A stretch of DNA of 64,000 bases from NCBI RefSeq assembly GCF_033547095.1, contig NZ_CP137852.1:3807001-3871000 (forward strand), in the 5' to 3' direction. The notes beneath the pieces were generated by a model. It worked only from the letters and a program-made list of their open reading frames with translations, did no database searches and was not told the origin of the DNA. The DNA comes from Sediminicoccus rosea (lineage in GTDB: Bacteria > Pseudomonadota > Alphaproteobacteria > Acetobacterales > Acetobacteraceae). Both the position numbers and the translations under genes were made by a program. Shown here in pieces: positions 1 through 11,921 of this stretch; position 1 is the stretch's first letter; each line of letters starts with the position of its first letter.

Positions 1-1
1 G

Positions 2-223
2 CTGACGGGCCTCTATCGCGGCACGCCGCTCACCCACAAATCCACCCAGGACACGCCGGCCGAGCCCGACACCATCCTGCTCTACCGCGAGCCCATCCTG
101 CTCGAATGGATCGAGACCGGCGAGGACCTGTTTCGCCTCGTCCGCAACGTGCTGCTGCACGAGGTCGGGCACCATTTCGGCCTCTCGGACGAGGATATCG
201 AGCGGCTGGAGAACGAGGATTAG
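2..223 (+). CDS. Metallopeptidase family protein (zincin-like), 3' end only
   Basis: This open frame enters from the left edge and ends at TAG 221-223, leaving the last 73 residues. The sequence shows an HExxH zinc-binding motif (HEVGHHFGLSD) 15 residues before the C-terminus. A short zincin with HExxH close to its end matches the small 'metallopeptidase family protein' (DUF1025/zincin-1 type) of about 120-140 residues. The substrate is unknown for this family. The stop codon overlaps that of the convergent MOSC gene, so the two 3' ends share four bases. The N-terminal part lies outside the window, so the start and any signal sequence cannot be judged. Confidence 0.8.
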   Translation: MTGLYRGTPLTHKSTQDTPAEPDTILLYREPILLEWIETGEDLFRLVRNVLLHEVGHHFGLSDEDIERLENED

Positions 224-696
224 AGGGGCGTGATCGCGTCGCCCGGGCGGATCACGCCGCCCTTGGTGATCATGCAGTTCAGCCCCGAGCGGTTGGTCAG
301 CGGGCCAAACAGCGGCTTGCCCAGCAGCTTGTCGAGATAGACGCAGGGCACGTTCAGCCGGCCGCCGAACAGTTCCACCTCGCCCACGCGGAAGGCGCGG
401 CCCACCAGATGGTTCAGCGGCACGCCGCGGGTCAGCAGGTTGCGGCGCGTCTCATGCGGCGGCAGCGTGATCTTGTGGTCGCGCTCGATGGCTTCCAGCG
501 TCTCCACCTCGATCAGCGTCACCTGGCGCTCGGGCTGCGGCTTCTTGCTGTAGGTGCCGCGGCCGGTCGCATAGCGGTCGCCCTCGATGCCGACGCCGGC
601 GATCAGCTTCGCCTCCGCCAACTCCTGCATGTCGGCCGCGGCCTGCTCGGTGATGTGGATGGCGAGCAGGCGGCCCGCCCAGGTGAATTCGCTCAA
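220..696 (-). CDS. MOSC domain-containing protein
   Basis: The product is about 158 residues, the size of a stand-alone MOSC (molybdenum cofactor sulfurase C-terminal) domain. Visible family features are the GIEGDRYATGRGTY segment, the HETRRNLLTRGVPLNHLVG block and an acidic VTLIEVETLEAI strand. MOSC domains act in molybdenum-cofactor or sulfur-transfer chemistry; the exact partner here is unknown. I chose the TTG start at 696 because it follows a GGAGAAG Shine-Dalgarno by about five bases and gives a normal-length domain. An upstream in-frame GTG at 801 would add a low-complexity Arg/Ala extension and is unlikely. The gene is convergent with the zincin gene, with overlapping stop codons. Confidence 0.88.
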   Translation of the reverse strand: MSEFTWAGRLLAIHITEQAAADMQELAEAKLIAGVGIEGDRYATGRGTYSKKPQPERQVTLIEVETLEAIERDHKITLPPHETRRNLLTRGVPLNHLVGRAFRVGEVELFGGRLNVPCVYLDKLLGKPLFGPLTNRSGLNCMITKGGVIRPGDAITPL

Positions 697-764
697 GGAT
701 CTTCTCCGATCAGGCAATGTTGGCGCGATGTGACCACGCTTCCGCGCGCGCGGCCATCCGCCGC

Positions 765-1715
765 TCAGCCCGGCTGGATGCCGGCGAGCAGCGGCCGCCA
801 CCGCGCGACCTCGCGCGTGATGAGGCCGGTGAATTCCGCGCCCGTGCCGCCCAGCGGGATGGTGCCCTGCTGGCTGAGGCGCGCGCGCGTCTCGGGCGCC
901 GCCATCGCGGCGCGGAAGCCCTCGGCCAGGCGCGCCAGCACCGCATCCGGCGTGCCGCGCGGGGCGACGATGGCGGAGGTGGAGCCGTTCTCCAGGCCCG
1001 GCAGCCCCGCCTCGGCCGCCGTGGGCACATCGGGCAGCAAGGCAAGCCGCTCGGACGAGGCGACGGCCAGCGCGGCCAGCGTGCCGGCGCGCACATGCTC
1101 GGCGACGATCGGCGTGGCCTCGGCGGTGAGCGCCACCTGCCCCGCGATCACCGATTGCACGCTCGCGGCGCCGCTGCGGAAATGCACCGGCAGGAAGCGC
1201 GTGCCCGAGAGCGATTGCAGCAGGATCTGCGTGAGGTGCGGGCTGCTGCCCGCCCCGGCCGTGCCCCAGCTCAGCGCCTCCGGCCGGGCGCGGGCGGCGG
1301 CCAGCATGGCGCCGAAGCCCACGGGCACGCTGCCCGGATGCGCCACCACCACATGCGGCGTGCTGGCGGCGAGTGCGACCGGCGCGAAATCCGTCAGCGG
1401 ATCATAGGTCATGCGCGGATAGATCACCGGGTTCACCGCGAACATGGCCAGCGAGGCCATGAGCAGCGTCGTGCCATCCGGCGCCGCGCGCGCGACGTAC
1501 TCGCCCGCGATGTTGCCATTCGCCCCGGCCCGGTTCTCGGCGACGATGGTGACACCCAGCTCCACCGAGGCGCGCTCGGCCAGGATGCGCGCGACCAGGT
1601 CGGTGATGCCGCCCGCGCCGAAAGGAATCACCAGCCGGATGGTGCGGCCTTGGGCGCGCAATGCGGGGGCTGAGAGCAGCAGCGCCGCGACGGGCAGGGT
1701 TCGACGTGTCAGCAT
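765..1715 (-). CDS. Bug/TctC-family tripartite tricarboxylate transporter substrate-binding protein
   Basis: A 316-residue periplasmic binding protein. It has an N-terminal signal peptide (MLTRRTLPVAALLLSAPALR, then AQG) followed by the Bug-family start RLVIPFGAGGITDLVARILA and the conserved NRAGANGNIAGEYVA segment. Bug proteins bind small carboxylates or related compounds in the periplasm, and many are orphans without TctAB membrane partners, as here: no tctA or tctB is adjacent. ATG at 1715 is preferred because AAGGGG lies seven bases upstream; ATG at 1721 would sit directly against that site. The ligand cannot be told from sequence. A second Bug protein lies at 57772-58755. Confidence 0.9.
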   Translation of the reverse strand: MLTRRTLPVAALLLSAPALRAQGRTIRLVIPFGAGGITDLVARILAERASVELGVTIVAENRAGANGNIAGEYVARAAPDGTTLLMASLAMFAVNPVIYPRMTYDPLTDFAPVALAASTPHVVVAHPGSVPVGFGAMLAAARARPEALSWGTAGAGSSPHLTQILLQSLSGTRFLPVHFRSGAASVQSVIAGQVALTAEATPIVAEHVRAGTLAALAVASSERLALLPDVPTAAEAGLPGLENGSTSAIVAPRGTPDAVLARLAEGFRAAMAAPETRARLSQQGTIPLGGTGAEFTGLITREVARWRPLLAGIQPG

Positions 1716-1820
1716 CCGCATTCCCCTTGGGTCCAGGCCATCAGCCTGCGCTGGCCCTGCTGCCGCCGCCATCGCGGGATCGGAGAAAAACGGCCACGCC
1801 GCGCGCGACCTGCCCAAGGA

Positions 1821-2573
1821 TCAGGCGTCGGTGGCACGCCGGGGATACTGCAGGATCAGCAGTTCGGCGCCCTCCGCCCCGGCCTCGGCCGCGCGGGCAG
1901 CATCCTCTGGATGCACATAGACCAGCGAGAGCGGCGGCATGCCGTCCAGGCTTCCCGCCGTCACTACCCAGAACTGGCCCATGCCCGCGGACGGGTCCGG
2001 GCCGGTCACGCGCGCGCCGGGCGGCAGGATGTGGCGCCACGCGCCGAGGCCATCGGCGCGCGGCTCCAGCATCTCCTCGACGCGGGCCGGGCCCGTGATG
2101 GTGGGCATGGGTTCGACCGGGGCGGTCGTGGTCTGCCAGGGCTTGCGGCCGGGAACGGCCTTCAGCGCCGCCGCCTCCTGCGCGACGTAGCGCGCGCCGG
2201 GATCATAGCCGTTGCGCAGCGTGAAATAATGCAGCCCCTCCTCGCCCGCGGTGATCGGCCCGTAGGCCGTGTGGGCATTGGTGTAGTGCACCGTCACCGG
2301 CCGCACCGGGTGCCGGCCGAGATGCCCGCCACCGGCCACCACGACCTGGAACTGGTCCGCCGCGTGGAAATGCGACTGCACGACGGAGCCCGGCGGCTGC
2401 TCGACCAGGAAGGCCATCGGGTAGTAGGTGCCGGGTGCGGGCGGCGGCGGGCTGTCCGCCGTACGGTTGGTCCAGTTGGTGCCGATATAGGTGGTGGTGT
2501 GGATCGGTACGCCATTGGCGGTGACGGGGCGGCGGCTGGGGCGGACGGCCTCGGCGGAGGCGGCGATGGGCAT
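1821..2573 (-). CDS. Cupin-domain protein of unknown function
   Basis: A 250-residue soluble protein. The central region carries a cupin-like metal-binding signature (SHFHAADQFQVVV with a G-rich turn after it) and a second His-containing segment (TNAHTAYGPI). This suggests a beta-barrel cupin, possibly binding a metal and a small substrate. No signal peptide or membrane segment is seen. ATG 2573 was chosen over the upstream in-frame ATG at 2594 because AGGGGAA lies seven bases before it. Neighbours are a Bug binding protein downstream and ynfA upstream, both on the same strand, but the gaps are large enough that an operon is uncertain. The catalysed reaction is not known. Confidence 0.75.
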   Translation of the reverse strand: MPIAASAEAVRPSRRPVTANGVPIHTTTYIGTNWTNRTADSPPPPAPGTYYPMAFLVEQPPGSVVQSHFHAADQFQVVVAGGGHLGRHPVRPVTVHYTNAHTAYGPITAGEEGLHYFTLRNGYDPGARYVAQEAAALKAVPGRKPWQTTTAPVEPMPTITGPARVEEMLEPRADGLGAWRHILPPGARVTGPDPSAGMGQFWVVTAGSLDGMPPLSLVYVHPEDAARAAEAGAEGAELLILQYPRRATDA

Positions 2574-2669
2574 GGCTGGTTTCCCCTGGTGCACAGGGAG
2601 GCCCGGCCTCCCGCTTGCCGCGCAGACTAGGGGCTGCGCCTCATGCCGCGCAAGAACGGTCCGGACAAA

Positions 2670-2999
2670 TCAGGCCCGCATCGCCCCGGCGAGGATCACC
2701 GCTGTTCCGGCCAGGCAGAGCGTGACACCGGCAAGGTCCCAGGCGGTGGGCCGCAGCCCTTCCGCCAGCATCAGCCAGGCGAGGGTCGCGGCGACATAGA
2801 TTCCGCCATAGGCGGCGAAGGCCCGCCCCGCCGCGATCTCGCCCGGCACCAGCGTCAGCAGCCAGGCGAAGGCAAAGAGCGCGGCGCCGCCGGGCACGAG
2901 CCAGAGCAGCGAAGCCCCCTGCCGGAGCACCGCCCAGAAGGCGAAGCATCCGGCGATCTCGAAGAGCGCCGCCAGCGCGAAGACCAGCCAGGTGCCCAA
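2670..2999 (-). CDS. YnfA/UPF0060 family inner membrane protein
   Basis: A four-helix inner membrane protein of 109 residues when started at the TTG at 2999; the usual family length is 107-110. Conserved segments include [16 protein letters not shown] at the N-terminus, [14 protein letters not shown] in the middle and the last helix, which ends LAGAMRA. YnfA resembles small-multidrug-resistance folds, but its role is not settled. An ATG at 3050 in frame would add 17 Arg-rich residues and overlap the aminotransferase gene, so TTG is preferred on length; the Shine-Dalgarno is weak either way. The upstream aminotransferase stop is only seven bases away, so the two genes may be cotranscribed. Confidence 0.85.
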   Translation of the reverse strand: MGTWLVFALAALFEIAGCFAFWAVLRQGASLLWLVPGGAALFAFAWLLTLVPGEIAAGRAFAAYGGIYVAATLAWLMLAEGLRPTAWDLAGVTLCLAGTAVILAGAMRA

Positions 3000-3006
3000 A
3001 GGGCGC

Positions 3007-4155
3007 CTAGAGGCCCGACAGCGCTTCGCAGACCCGCGCCACCTGTTCATCCGTCAGCTCGGGATACATCGGGAGGCTGAACACCTCCTCCGCGACGCGG
3101 GCGGTCTCGGCGCAATTGGCGGGGCCGAGCGGCACGCGGCCGGCATAGGCGGGCTGGCTGTGCACCGGCATGGGGTAGTGGATGCCCGTGCCGATGCCGC
3201 GCGCCTTGAGCGAGAACATGAACTCGTCCCGCTTCGGGTGGCGCAGCACATAAAGGTGAAACACGTGATGCGCGCCTGGCCGCCGCGCGGGCGGCGTCAG
3301 CGCCGTGCCGGCCAGCGCCGCGTCATAGGCGGCGGCGATCTGGCGGCGGCGGTCATTCTGCCGGTCCAGGTGCTGCAGCTTCACGCGCAGGATCGCGGCC
3401 TGCACCTCGTCCAGCCGGGAATTCACGCCCTGAAGGTCGCTGATGTAGCGGCGCTTCCAGCCATATTGGCGGATCGCGCCGATGCGCGCCGCGAGTTCCC
3501 GGTCCGGCGTGGCGAGGATGCCGCCATCACCCAGCGCACCCAGGTTCTTGGTGGGATAGAGGCTGAAGGCCGCCGCATGGCCGATGGTGCCGAGCTTCGC
3601 GCCGCCCAGCATCGCGCCATGGCATTGCGCGCAATCCTCGATGAGGAAGACGCCCGCCTCGTCGCAGGCGGCCTTGATCGGCCCGAGATCCACCGCTTGA
3701 CCGTAGATGTGGACGGGGATCACGGCGCGGATCGGCGGCAGGCCGGGCGGCGGGTCGGCCAGGACGGAGGCCAGCTCATCCGGGTCCATGGTGTAGGTGT
3801 CGGGGTCGATGTCGAGCAGCAGGGGCGTGGCGCCCACCATCTCGATGGCGGCGACGGTGGCGACGGCGGTGTGGCTGACCGTGACGACGGTGCTGCCCTC
3901 ACCGATGCCCATGCCGCGCAGGATCAGCATGATGGCATCCGTGCCGTTGGCGCAGCCCACGGCGTGCATGGTGGGCGCGCCCGGCTGGTCGCCCAGCCAG
4001 GCGGCGAATTCCGCCTCGAAGGCCTCGCCCTCGCGGCCCAGGATGTACCAGCCCGAGGCCAGCGCGCGGGCCACGGCGGCGTCGATTTCCGGTTGCAGGG
4101 CGCGGTAGCCCGCACCCGGATCGGCGAAGGGAAGGATGGCGGGGGAGGCGTTCAT
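3007..4155 (-). CDS. DegT/DnrJ/EryC1/StrS-family PLP-dependent aminotransferase
   Basis: A 382-residue fold-type I, PLP-dependent aminotransferase of the nucleotide-sugar class. The PLP-binding lysine is K203 in [15 protein letters not shown], the Asp that contacts the pyridine nitrogen is D174 in IEDCAQCHG, and the N-terminal GCANGTDAI motif is present. Members usually transfer an amino group from glutamate to a keto-sugar nucleotide for surface polysaccharide or antibiotic sugars. The next gene upstream encodes an SDR epimerase/dehydratase, which fits a two-step sugar-nucleotide route. The product sugar cannot be assigned. Upstream spacing to the epimerase is about 100 bases, including a GC-rich hairpin. 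Confidence 0.92.
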   Translation of the reverse strand: MNASPAILPFADPGAGYRALQPEIDAAVARALASGWYILGREGEAFEAEFAAWLGDQPGAPTMHAVGCANGTDAIMLILRGMGIGEGSTVVTVSHTAVATVAAIEMVGATPLLLDIDPDTYTMDPDELASVLADPPPGLPPIRAVIPVHIYGQAVDLGPIKAACDEAGVFLIEDCAQCHGAMLGGAKLGTIGHAAAFSLYPTKNLGALGDGGILATPDRELAARIGAIRQYGWKRRYISDLQGVNSRLDEVQAAILRVKLQHLDRQNDRRRQIAAAYDAALAGTALTPPARRPGAHHVFHLYVLRHPKRDEFMFSLKARGIGTGIHYPMPVHSQPAYAGRVPLGPANCAETARVAEEVFSLPMYPELTDEQVARVCEALSGL

Positions 4156-4224
4156 GGGCGTGGCTCTTGATGGCTGTCCGCCTCGGCCCCGGGGGCTCCG
4201 GCAGTGTGATTCGACATGCGGCGC

Positions 4225-4252
4225 GGCCCCCTCGCCTCCGGCGGCGGGGGCC
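4225..4252 (-). terminator. GC-rich hairpin after the epimerase gene
   Basis: Arms GGCCCC at 4225-4230 and GGGGCC near 4247-4252 pair, with an internal CGCC/GGCG helix. It sits five bases past the epimerase stop codon. There is no U-tract on the minus strand, so it could be a Rho-independent terminator remnant or a transcript-stabilising hairpin. Confidence 0.35.
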
Positions 4253-4257
4253 TCGCG

Positions 4258-5286
4258 TCAGGTGGGCGCGTTGGTGAAAATGTAGTCGCTCATCCGCTCG
4301 CGATACCAGTCCAGGCTGAGGCGCAGCCCCTCCTCCAGGCTGGTCAAGGGCGCCCAGCCGGTGGCGGCGCGGAAGGCCTGGTCATCGGCGTGGTAGCTGC
4401 CGATGTCGATCGGCGCGCGGTCGGCCGGGAATTCGCGCGTGGTGAAGCTGCCCCGCCCGCCATTCGCCGCGATGACCAACCGCGCCAGGTCGAGCAGCGA
4501 GACCGGCGGCGCACCGCCCAGGTTGAACACATGCCCCGCGACATCGGAACTCGCGGCCTGCTCGGCCGCCATCAGGAAGGCGCGGGTCACGTCATCCACA
4601 TAGGCGAGGTCGCGCAGCTGGGCGCCGCCCCAGACCTCGAAGGGCTCATCCTCCAGCAGGCGGCGCAGCCAGATGCCGAGGAAGGTCTGCCGCGCATCGG
4701 CGATGCGCAGGCGCGGGCCGTAGCAATTGGTCAGCCGCAGCGAGACGACGGGGCGGTGCAGCACCCGGTTCTCGAGCATCCAGTACTGCTCACCCGCCCA
4801 TTTCGAGACGCCATTGGCATCGGGCGGGTTCACCGGGTGCAGCTCGTTCACCGGCAGGCTGATCGGGCGGCCATAGAACTGGCGGGTCGAGGCATGGATC
4901 ACCGCGGCCTTCGGCGCTGCCTCGCGCATGACCTGCACGAGGCGCACCTGGGCCACCGCATTGATCGCGATGTCGGCCACCGGGTCTCGCTGGCCGCCCA
5001 TGTGGCTGGTCTGGGCCGCCATGTTGAACAGCACGTCCACGCCCTGGCAGAGCGTGGCCAGCTCGGTGTCGCGCAGGTCGCCGCGGACCAGCATCACGCC
5101 CGCGCCCTCGAGATTGGCCGGGTTGGCGCCCCCATCGGGCAGCATGGCGTCCAGCGCCGTCACGCGCGCGCCGAGGCCGGCCAGCGCATGGCAGAGATTG
5201 CTGCCGAGAAAGCCCGCGCCGCCGGTCACCAGAACCCGCTTCCGGCGCCAGAAGCCGGGATCACCCAATCCAGTCACGTTCGCCAC
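4258..5286 (-). CDS. NAD-dependent epimerase/dehydratase (extended SDR) with Asn in place of catalytic Tyr
   Basis: A 342-residue extended short-chain dehydrogenase. The NAD-binding TGGAGFLGSN motif is at residues 21-30, the HAST serine at 133 and the LTNCYGPR segment follows. At the catalytic site, where YxxxK is expected, the sequence is NGVSK: Asn158 with Lys162, so the usual Tyr is absent. I think some SDR subfamilies have such a change, but I cannot check here. The gene pairs with the DegT aminotransferase, suggesting nucleotide-sugar modification. GTG at 5286 is the longest start; a GTG three codons later has a slightly better-placed AGG. The exact substrate is unknown. Confidence 0.88.
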   Translation of the reverse strand: MANVTGLGDPGFWRRKRVLVTGGAGFLGSNLCHALAGLGARVTALDAMLPDGGANPANLEGAGVMLVRGDLRDTELATLCQGVDVLFNMAAQTSHMGGQRDPVADIAINAVAQVRLVQVMREAAPKAAVIHASTRQFYGRPISLPVNELHPVNPPDANGVSKWAGEQYWMLENRVLHRPVVSLRLTNCYGPRLRIADARQTFLGIWLRRLLEDEPFEVWGGAQLRDLAYVDDVTRAFLMAAEQAASSDVAGHVFNLGGAPPVSLLDLARLVIAANGGRGSFTTREFPADRAPIDIGSYHADDQAFRAATGWAPLTSLEEGLRLSLDWYRERMSDYIFTNAPT

Positions 5287-5347
5287 CTGTGTTCGACGTC
5301 CCTCATCATGGCCCGCATTGCGGCGGAATCACGCCCGCGGCGTGGTA

Positions 5348-6271
5348 TCATTTGTCCTCGTCCCGCGTGCCGCCGCCATGGCTGCGCATGATCTCGGCAA
5401 AGCCGAAGAGCAGCAGCAACTGACCCAGGATCATCTGGATCGCCGCCAGCAGCCGGATGCCGTCATCCGAGGGCTGGATGTCGCCATAGCCCACCGTCGA
5501 GAGCGTGACGATGCTGAAATGCAGCGCGTCCGAGAAGGAAAGCCGCCCGGGCTGGCCCATCAGGATGAAGATCTCCCCGCGTGAGAACTCGTCGGCGATC
5601 CGGTAGAAGCAGGCGAAGCCCACCGAGAGCAGGGCGAAGATGCTGACATAGGTGGCGACGGGCACGGCGAGGAACTGGAGCCGCATGCCCACCCGGCGCA
5701 GGATGGCCGAGACGTCCACCAGCAGCCGCACGATGTGGCCCACCGAGAAGGCGCCGATCACGGCGATGCCCGCCATGGCGACGAGCAGCGCCACGCTCTG
5801 CCATTCCGGCGTGGCCCGGTTGATGGGCGTCGAGAGCGAGACGATGCCGATCATGCAGGTCGGCAGCAGCCAGCCGGCGGCGCGCGGGAGATGCCTGAGG
5901 TCGCTCCTGCCCTCGCCCGAGGCGGCGCCGACCAGGACATCCCGCCGCACCCAGCAGGCGAGCACGAAGGCCAGCACCGGCAGGAGGAAGGCCACCGCGC
6001 GCGACCACTCGGCCGCCGCGGGGAAGGAGGCGCGCCCGATCACCACGAAGAGGCTGACATAGATGGCAAGCCCGTTCGCGGCCCCCAATGCGAACATCAG
6101 CCCGTGCGGGAAGATCAGGTGCAGCCCGCCCAGGGCCAGGCTCGCGATCAGCAGTGCGAGTGCGGCGAAGATCCAGCCCTGGTCGGAGACGCCCATGGCG
6201 ACCAGCAGCATGAAGGCCAGCGTCAGCACCGTCGCCAGCAAGGCCCGGCGGCGGCGCGAGGGCATGTCCAT
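5348..6271 (-). CDS. Potassium-channel-like membrane protein (ion channel domain)
   Basis: A 307-residue polytopic protein with about seven hydrophobic segments. The C-terminal pair of helices brackets the potassium selectivity filter TVGYGD at residues 259-264, typical of the Ion_trans_2 (two-TM pore) family. The five or so N-terminal helices are not a recognised voltage sensor: I see no regular Arg ladder. The start codon overlaps the stop of the upstream RidA gene as TGATG, so translation is probably coupled. Ion selectivity for K+ is inferred from the filter; gating is unknown. The extended N-terminal half is the least characterised part. Confidence 0.85.
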   Translation of the reverse strand: MDMPSRRRRALLATVLTLAFMLLVAMGVSDQGWIFAALALLIASLALGGLHLIFPHGLMFALGAANGLAIYVSLFVVIGRASFPAAAEWSRAVAFLLPVLAFVLACWVRRDVLVGAASGEGRSDLRHLPRAAGWLLPTCMIGIVSLSTPINRATPEWQSVALLVAMAGIAVIGAFSVGHIVRLLVDVSAILRRVGMRLQFLAVPVATYVSIFALLSVGFACFYRIADEFSRGEIFILMGQPGRLSFSDALHFSIVTLSTVGYGDIQPSDDGIRLLAAIQMILGQLLLLFGFAEIMRSHGGGTRDEDK

Positions 6272-6618
6272 CAGGGGAGCGCCGCGATCCCGGTGATCTC
6301 GACGCGCCAGGCCGGGTCCACCAGCGGCGCCTGGATGGTCATTCGCGCCGGCTTGTTGCCGTGGTCGAGCCAGGCGTCCCAGGCGCGGTTCATGGCCGGC
6401 GCATCCGCGATGTCGCGCAGGATGATCTGCACGCTCAGCAGATGTGCCTTGCTGGTTCCCGCCTCGGCCAGCAAGGCGTCGATCTGGGCCAGGATGTCGG
6501 CCGTCTGGCCCTCGGCGTCGAGCGTCGCGTCATCGGCCACCTGGCCAGCCAGATAGACCAGGCCGCCATGCACCACGGCACCGGAGAGCCGCCCTTCCTC
6601 CGCCAAACGTCGGATCAT
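6271..6618 (-). CDS. RidA family protein
   Basis: A 115-residue member of the RidA/YjgF/UK114 family, which form trimers and often hydrolyse reactive enamine/imine intermediates. The family Arg is present in HGNKPARMTIQ and the Glu in WRVEITGIAAL near the C-terminus. ATG 6618 is preferred over 6639 because AGGGG lies seven bases upstream. Its stop overlaps the start of the ion-channel-like gene (TGATG). Coupling of a RidA protein to a channel is unusual and no functional link is known. RidA proteins vary, so deaminase activity is inferred from the conserved Arg only. Confidence 0.88.
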   Translation of the reverse strand: MIRRLAEEGRLSGAVVHGGLVYLAGQVADDATLDAEGQTADILAQIDALLAEAGTSKAHLLSVQIILRDIADAPAMNRAWDAWLDHGNKPARMTIQAPLVDPAWRVEITGIAALP

Positions 6619-6665
6619 CGAATCACCCCTTTTTTCCATGCCCTGGTTGAGCCAAATAGCATCCC

Positions 6666-7196
6666 ATGCAGACTCTACTCGACCGCGCGATGATCGCCAG
6701 CCGCTACATCCTGGCGGTCTTCTACCTCGGCCTCGCCGTGGCGCTGGCGGCCTATGCCGTCAAGTTCGTCTTCAAGGTCTGGAAGTTCGCCACAACCATC
6801 CTGACCGAACAGGATGACAACCAGATCCTGCTCAGCATCCTCTACCTGGTGGACAGCGCGCTGGTCGCCTCGCTGGTCGCGATGGTCGCCATCTCCTCCT
6901 ATGACAGCCTGGTCTCCCGCCTGATCAACGAGCAGGGCAAGTCCGAGATCGAATGGGTCTCGAACCTCGACCCGGGCAATCTGAAGCTGAAGGTGGCGCT
7001 CGCCATCATCGCCATCAGCTCGATCTACCTGCTGCAGAAGTTCATGAATGTGGACAGCCTGGATGACCGCGCGCTGACCTGGGGCATCGTCATCCACCTG
7101 TGCTTCGTGGTCGGCGCCCTGGTGCTGGCCTTCATCGACAGGATGCAGGCACAGACCAAGCTGATCGCCAAGGGCGGCAAGACCAAGGACGAGTGA
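6666..7196 (+). CDS. UPF0114 family inner membrane protein (YqhA-like)
   Basis: A 176-residue membrane protein with three to four hydrophobic helices: residues about 10-35, 55-78, 110-125 and 138-158. The YILAVFYLGLAVALA start, the SSYDSLVSRL segment and the EWVSNLDPGNLKLKV block are typical of UPF0114/YqhA. Function of the family is not established. The gene is divergent from ridA with only 47 bases between start codons, so their promoters must overlap or lie within coding sequence. Its 3' end is convergent with dnaE and the two stops are both inside one palindrome (7193-7218). Confidence 0.9.
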   Translation: MQTLLDRAMIASRYILAVFYLGLAVALAAYAVKFVFKVWKFATTILTEQDDNQILLSILYLVDSALVASLVAMVAISSYDSLVSRLINEQGKSEIEWVSNLDPGNLKLKVALAIIAISSIYLLQKFMNVDSLDDRALTWGIVIHLCFVVGALVLAFIDRMQAQTKLIAKGGKTKDE

Positions 7197-7214
7197 CGCC
7201 GCGGCGGGGCGGCG

Positions 7215-7218
<4 letters not shown>
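7193..7218. terminator. Shared bidirectional hairpin over two convergent stop codons
   Basis: GTGACGCC at 7193-7200 pairs with GGCGTCAC at 7211-7218. The TGA of the UPF0114 gene and the TGA of dnaE both lie inside the arms. No U-tract follows on either strand, so termination strength is uncertain. Confidence 0.5.
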
Positions 7219-10634
<3,416 letters not shown>

Positions 10635-10672
10635 GGCTCAGATTACCATCTGGCAGCCAAGCTGCACGCCCT

Positions 10673-11857
10673 TCAGCGCCGCGCGCGGACCATGTCCAGC
10701 ACGGCGATGAAGAAGGCGCCCATGGCCAGCTGAAGCCCGAGCAGCATGCATGTCATGGAGGCGATGGCGAGCCGCATGGTCCCATGCCCGCCGATCTCGC
10801 CGAAGCTGACCGCCCCCCAGATGGCGACGGCGGCGAGGCCCAGCAGCAGGCCCAGCACGAAGAGGCCGAGCGCCGTCAGCAGCGCCGGTTCCAGCCCGAA
10901 GCGGGCCAGGAAGCGTGTGAGCATGGGCTGTTCCGGCACCAGCCCCTCTCGCGCACCATGGATGCGGGCGAAGGCCCAGAAGAGAATAAGCTGAAACCCC
11001 ATGCTGACCGCGGCCGAGGCATAGAGCAGCGTGTGCACGTCCAGCGTCAGGCCGCCGAGCTTCGCCGGCCCGGTCAGCAGCGCGCCCATGCCGAAGAGGC
11101 CTCCCAGGAAGAGGATCAGACCCGGATAGAGGAAGAGCCAGCGCGGGCAGAAGACCAGCAGGAAGCGCAGATGCCGCCAGCCATCCCGCCAGGAGCGCAG
11201 ATGCGGCGGGCGCGAGCGGCCATCGGGCGAGAGCGTCGTCGGCACTTCGGTGATGCGCAGCTTCTGCAGCGTCGCCTTCACCACCATCTCGCTCGCGAAT
11301 TCCATGCCCGGCGCCCGCAGGTCGAGCCCGAGGATCGCATCGCGGTTGAAGCCGCGCAGGCCGCAATGGAAATCCCCGCTCGGGCTGCCGAAGAAGACGC
11401 GGCCGATCGTGGTCAGCACCGGGTTGCCCAGGTAGCGATGCAGTGGCGGCATGGCGCCGGGCTTGATGCCGCCCTTGAAGCGGTTGCCCATGACGAGGTC
11501 ATGGCCTTCGCGCAACTTGGCCACGAAGGGGTCCAGGTTCTCGAAATCGTAGCTGTCGTCGCTGTCACCCATGATGACGTAGCGGCCGCGCGCGCCCTTG
11601 ATGCCGGCGATCAGCGCGGCACCGTAGCCGCGCTCGGGCACCGGCAGCACCCGCGCGCCGAGGCTGGTCGCGATCTCCTGGCTGCCATCGGTGCTGCCAT
11701 TGTCGGCGATCAGCACCTCGCCCTGCACGCCGCTGCGCTCGAGATAGCCCATGGCCTTGCGGATGCAGGTGGCCAGCGTCTCCGCCTCGTTCAGGCAGGG
11801 CATCAGGATGGTGAGTTCGAGGGGCGTCTCGGGCACGGCGGCCGGCGTGATGGTCAT
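10673..11857 (-). CDS. Family 2 glycosyltransferase with C-terminal membrane region
   Basis: A 394-residue protein. The N-terminal GT-A domain has LTILMPCLNEAETLATCI, the nucleotide-sugar-binding DNGSTDGS and the metal site GDSDDSYDF. After about residue 230 there are four hydrophobic helices. This plan is like polyprenyl-phosphate glycosyltransferases (DPM1/GtrB-like) that load a sugar on undecaprenyl phosphate. The next upstream gene encodes a large polytopic protein that could use such a lipid-linked sugar. ATG 11857 was chosen because AGGAGAAG precedes it closely; the in-frame start at 11890 lacks this. The sugar and acceptor are inferred only by type. Confidence 0.88.
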   Translation of the reverse strand: MTITPAAVPETPLELTILMPCLNEAETLATCIRKAMGYLERSGVQGEVLIADNGSTDGSQEIATSLGARVLPVPERGYGAALIAGIKGARGRYVIMGDSDDSYDFENLDPFVAKLREGHDLVMGNRFKGGIKPGAMPPLHRYLGNPVLTTIGRVFFGSPSGDFHCGLRGFNRDAILGLDLRAPGMEFASEMVVKATLQKLRITEVPTTLSPDGRSRPPHLRSWRDGWRHLRFLLVFCPRWLFLYPGLILFLGGLFGMGALLTGPAKLGGLTLDVHTLLYASAAVSMGFQLILFWAFARIHGAREGLVPEQPMLTRFLARFGLEPALLTALGLFVLGLLLGLAAVAIWGAVSFGEIGGHGTMRLAIASMTCMLLGLQLAMGAFFIAVLDMVRARR

Positions 11858-11921
11858 GGCTTCTCCTGGGCCGGTCTCGGCTGCGGCCATATATGGGGTG
11901 CGACCCGCGCCTGGAACCCGG

